NCBI RefSeq assembly: GCF_016552165.1
Contig: NZ_JACVDA010000007.1
Location: forward strand, 1-64,000
Direction of reading: 5' to 3'
DNA: 64,000 bases
Origin: Parvimonas parva
Lineage (GTDB): Bacteria > Bacillota > Clostridia > Tissierellales > Peptoniphilaceae
The first letter of the stretch is position 1, and each line of letters starts with the position of its first letter. The notes under the pieces are model-generated. The model did no database searches. It saw only the letters and a list, made by a program, of their open reading frames with translations, and was not told where the DNA came from. This document shows positions 61,186-64,000 of this stretch, one piece after another. Both the position numbers and the translations under genes were made by a program.

Positions 61186-62211
61186 TTATCTGTTTAATAA
61201 ATATTCTAACATTAATCTGTATGTGTTTTCTATTCCTAGTATATGAGTTCTTTCATAGCTATGGCTTGCGTCAACTCCTGGTCCGATTAAAGCACAACGA
61301 ATATCATGTCCTGCTCTTAGTGCAGCCGTTGCATCTGAGCCGTAATGTGGGTAAATGTCGATTCTATAATCGATATTATTTTTTTCAGCAATAGCTCTTA
61401 ATTTGTTTCTCATTCCTAAGTCATAAGGTGTTGAGGAATCCATTGCGCAGATTGTTACAGCTTTTTCGTCTGATGCTTGTCCGACTCCCGGAGCTGCCAT
61501 ATCTACAGCGAAGAATTCAACAGTATTTTCTGGAATGAAACTTGATCCATGTCCGATTTCTTCGTAATTGCTTACGAAGAAGTTAATTGTATTTTTTAAT
61601 TTGATTTTATTTTCTACAATATGTTTTGCAAGTCCCATCATACTCGCTATACAAGCCTTGTCGTCTAAATGTCTTGATTTAATAAATCCTGATTCATAAA
61701 TTCTGCATCTTGGGTCAAGACAGATGAAATCGCCAACAGAAATTCCAAGTTTTTTTACATCTTCTGCTGTCTTAACGTCTTCATCAATTCTGATTTCCAT
61801 ATTTTTGATTGAACGAGTTGCTGTTGTTGTAGTATCATAAACGTGAACTGACGCCTCGTTGTAAAGTGCAGTTCCTGGAATTAATTTTCCGTCATAAGTT
61901 TTTATAAATACATTTTCAGTTTCAACACTTGTTGGAGAAAAACCACCAACTAAACTAAAAGCTAAACGTCCATTTGCTTTTATTTCCTTAACCATTAAGC
62001 CCAATGTATCAACATGTCCTGAAAAAGTTATAGCCTCTTTTTCTTCTCCTTCGATTGTAGCGATTAAAGCATTTTTATTTGTTCTTCTTGTAGGAATATT
62101 TAATTCTTTAAATTTTTCTTCCATAAAACGAATTGCATCTTCAGTATCTCCTGTCGGACTGTAAATATTTAGCAATTCTTCTAATAAATTTGTAACATAA
62201 TTTCTATCCAT
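61186..62211 (-). CDS. M42 family metallopeptidase (glutamyl/leucyl aminopeptidase type)
   Basis: The 341-aa enzyme shows the dinuclear zinc ligands of M42: FSGHVDTLG (His, Asp), KSRHLDDKACIA (Asp), SNYEEIGHGSS (Glu-Glu), VDMAAPG (Asp) and HYGSDATAALRAG with a final ASHSYERTH (His). It forms large tetrahedral aminopeptidases in other organisms. The ATG at 62211 follows GGAGG; the open frame starts four codons earlier. Confidence 0.94.
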   Translation of the reverse strand: MDRNYVTNLLEELLNIYSPTGDTEDAIRFMEEKFKELNIPTRRTNKNALIATIEGEEKEAITFSGHVDTLGLMVKEIKANGRLAFSLVGGFSPTSVETENVFIKTYDGKLIPGTALYNEASVHVYDTTTTATRSIKNMEIRIDEDVKTAEDVKKLGISVGDFICLDPRCRIYESGFIKSRHLDDKACIASMMGLAKHIVENKIKLKNTINFFVSNYEEIGHGSSFIPENTVEFFAVDMAAPGVGQASDEKAVTICAMDSSTPYDLGMRNKLRAIAEKNNIDYRIDIYPHYGSDATAALRAGHDIRCALIGPGVDASHSYERTHILGIENTYRLMLEYLLNR

Positions 62212-62240
62212 AAAAACCTCCAAATTTGTTTGATATATAT

Positions 62241-62291
62241 ATTATACATTAATATAATTAAATTGACAATAAGGCCTCTAAGTGATATACT
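62241..62291. promoter_or_regulatory. Divergent promoters sharing one -35 region
   Basis: On the plus strand TTGACA (62263-62268), 17 nt, TATACT (62286-62291) serves the 78-aa gene. On the minus strand TTGTCA (62269-62264), 17 nt, TATAAT (62246-62241) serves the M42 gene. The two -35 boxes overlap by five bases, so polymerase can bind only one way at a time. Confidence 0.75.
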
Positions 62292-62318
62292 TTAGCTGAT
62301 TTTAAAAAAGGAGATATT

Positions 62319-62555
62319 ATGAATATATTAGCAAGTAAAAAGTTTAATTTAATCATAAATGTACTGATAGTTTCGATTTGTATTGCAATGTTAATATTTT
62401 TTAAGTTTGGAATTTTTGAAAAAATCTTAATTTCCATGATTTTAATTTTGAAATTATTAAGTATTTTAGATTATTTTAAAAAACAAAGGGAAGAATTGAA
62501 AAAAGAGATTAATAAAAATAGCAAAAAAGGTAAAAAGAAAAAGGGAGTAAAATAA
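62319..62555 (+). CDS. Small membrane protein with a basic tail (78 aa), unknown
   Basis: Two hydrophobic spans (about 9-27 and 31-50) precede a strongly basic C-terminus with KKGKKKKGVK. A ribosome site AAAAGGAGA and a promoter are present, and a terminator follows. I know no family for it. The tail should face the cytoplasm and could contact RNA or phospholipids. Confidence 0.75.
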   Translation: MNILASKKFNLIINVLIVSICIAMLIFFKFGIFEKILISMILILKLLSILDYFKKQREELKKEINKNSKKGKKKKGVK

Positions 62556-62566
62556 TACTCCCTTTA
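62540..62566. terminator. Bidirectional terminator after the 78-aa gene
   Basis: AAAGGGAGTA (62540-62549) pairs with TACTCCCTTT (62556-62565). It lies between convergent genes; the plus-strand stop codon is in the loop region. Confidence 0.8.
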
Positions 62567-62578
62567 AATTTCAAATTT

Positions 62579-64000
62579 TTAAGCATCTGACCTTGAGAAA
62601 CCATTTTTCATTTCACAACTTGCTGTGTAAAGCACTTTGTTTAGTAGGTCGATTGTTTGTTTTCTAAGTTCAGTTGCGATTTCTTCGTTAGCTTTTTCGC
62701 AGAATGCAACCACATTTTCTTTTGAAACTTTTCCACTTAAAAACTCATTATCATATTTATTTAAAATTTCAGTACATTTTGATTGAATTGCTAATTGGTA
62801 ACGTTCAATATGTGAACTGCAAGATGCATAATGTGCATCTGCCAAAGCTCCAACTAAACGATTTGTCCAGTAGAAATCTTCTGTTGTAACTGTTCCTGTT
62901 GTGTTTGCAAGATATTTTGGAGTTTTATCTATATTTGCATAGAAAGGAATCATTGCATTAAATACATTTGAACCAAGTGAAAGCCATTCGATACTTCTAA
63001 TTTCTTCAGGCATATCAGGTCTTATTTGAACAAGTCCTAAGAAGTTATTTCTATTAATTCCAATCGGTCTAAATTTACCCTTTTCAGCTGAGAATTTTCC
63101 GTATGGGTCATAAGGAGTTCCTTGGAAATGATGAGAAAGTGCATATTTAATATCCTCAGCAGTTATTTTCTTATCAGGTGTTCTGCACCAAGGAATATCA
63201 TCAGATTCAGGCACATAGTCTGCGTCCATTCCGTCCCAATAATTTGTGCTTGGGTTGAAATAACGTTGTAATACCCAAGCTCTTGGAGTATTGTAAGTAT
63301 GGTCGGCGTCTGAATGACTACCAAAAGCATCTCTTGGATTTAAAACTCCATCAATAGAAAGGTTTAAGTGGTATCTATTTATGAATTCTTTTAAATCGGC
63401 TGAACACATATATTCTTTTTGTTCGCCAAAAGCATCTTCTAAATCAAAATGATCAAGTCCAAGTTGGTTTGGCATAATTACATAACAATCATCAGGAACA
63501 CGTCTTGCAATCCAATGATGACCTCCGATAGTTTCTAACCACCAAATTTCATTAACATCTTGGAATGCGATACCATTCATTTCATAAGTTCCATATTTTT
63601 CTAAAATTTCTCCAAGTCTAATTACACCTTCACGAGCAGATTTGATATATGGTAAAACCAAGGTAACCATATCTTCTTCACCAATTCCACCAACTTTTTC
63701 AGGAATGTAATTTTCATCTCCTTCTTTTCCAACTGCTGGAACGAATTCTACAAGTGGGTCAGCGCCAAGAACTCTTTCATTTGAAGTAAGAGTTTCAGTT
63801 GCAGACATAGAAATATTTAATTCATTAACTCCACAAGCTCCCCAAATTCCATTGTTATCAACTGCATTAGGCATACAAGTGTAACGCATAGGATTAGTAG
63901 GTAAATCAATTTCAACATGAGAAAGAACTGATTTGTATTTTACAGGTTGTTCATTTGGGTGAACAACGATGAATTTTTTTTCACAAAATTGACCTGACGG
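62579..64000 (-). CDS. C69 family dipeptidase (PepD type), 5' end outside the window
   Basis: The frame is open to the last base and reads PSGQFCEKKFIVVHPNEQPV before the internal Met at 63889, so the gene continues beyond the window. NPMRYTCMPNAVDNNGIWGACGVNELNISMSATETL, GIAFQDVNEIWWLETIGGHHWIARRVPDD and AFGSHSDADHTYNTPRAWV are strong C69 (dipeptidase A/PepD) blocks. The Cys nucleophile expected at the mature N-terminus lies outside. About 473 codons are present. Confidence 0.94.
   Translation of the reverse strand, partial: PSGQFCEKKFIVVHPNEQPVKYKSVLSHVEIDLPTNPMRYTCMPNAVDNNGIWGACGVNELNISMSATETLTSNERVLGADPLVEFVPAVGKEGDENYIPEKVGGIGEEDMVTLVLPYIKSAREGVIRLGEILEKYGTYEMNGIAFQDVNEIWWLETIGGHHWIARRVPDDCYVIMPNQLGLDHFDLEDAFGEQKEYMCSADLKEFINRYHLNLSIDGVLNPRDAFGSHSDADHTYNTPRAWVLQRYFNPSTNYWDGMDADYVPESDDIPWCRTPDKKITAEDIKYALSHHFQGTPYDPYGKFSAEKGKFRPIGINRNNFLGLVQIRPDMPEEIRSIEWLSLGSNVFNAMIPFYANIDKTPKYLANTTGTVTTEDFYWTNRLVGALADAHYASCSSHIERYQLAIQSKCTEILNKYDNEFLSGKVSKENVVAFCEKANEEIATELRKQTIDLLNKVLYTASCEMKNGFSRSDA

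Overview
The window is low-GC (roughly 28-30 %) Firmicute DNA. Spacious A+T-rich promoters (several exact TTGACA-17 nt-TATAAT), AGGAGG ribosome sites, a cysS T-box, a large Bacillus-type SRP RNA, Veg, the RuvC-RuvA-RuvB-QueA-Tgt order and a type II-A CRISPR locus all fit an anaerobic coccus of the Tissierellia/Peptoniphilaceae. Parvimonas is my best guess; the genus is inferred, not shown.

Layout. 1-73 is the tail of an IS30-family element. 187-8064 holds an unrecognised 172-aa gene, ruvCAB, queA-tgt and an SdpI-like protein. This block is interrupted between ruvB and queA by a minus-strand cassette: a 42-aa charge-free hydrophobic peptide plus an ABC ATPase and permease. 8087-12922 is a three-gene drug/peptide-type ABC transporter divergent from a two-component system. 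13711-24083 is a long housekeeping run (Asp23, nusB, xseAB, ispA, tlyA, argR, recN, NUDIX, a degenerate site-2 protease, scpAB, rluB, mnmM), followed by crcB and a hydrolase. 25164-26126 is RNA-rich: tRNA-Ser(GGA), SRP RNA, a small nuclease-fold gene and an unidentified structured RNA with its own strong promoter.

26394-33365 is a complete type II-A CRISPR-Cas system: tracrRNA on the minus strand, then cas9, cas1, cas2, csn2, a short leader ending in ATTTGAG, and an array of eleven repeats. 33440-40739 carries rbgA, rnhB, yraN, a MogA/MoaB protein, comM, dprA, an acyltransferase and ogt. 40740-41426 is largely unexplained. 41457-47090 has an ANT(6)-like protein lacking its catalytic motifs, a YitT protein, a glycerophosphodiesterase, T-box-cysS, rlmB and a YacP/Rae1-like gene. 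47100-49629 is a DpnII-type (GATC) restriction-modification system with an atypical second methylase. 49671-50090 is dCMP deaminase.

The most interesting part is 50178-55940, an apparent RiPP (ribosomally made, modified peptide) operon. It has its own promoter, a 37-aa cysteine-free precursor ending in a Glu-Pro-Pro-Glu-Tyr tail, a long hairpin, a radical-SAM/SPASM enzyme with an N-terminal PqqD-like recognition domain, two ABC exporter half-subunits without a C39 peptidase, and a SAM methyltransferase. The precursor tail has the E-x3-Y spacing used by PqqE on PqqA, so a Glu-Tyr or other Tyr-directed crosslink is a testable idea.

The window ends with veg, a cupin regulator plus potABCD polyamine transport, an M42 aminopeptidase, a small membrane protein and a C69 dipeptidase cut by the window end.
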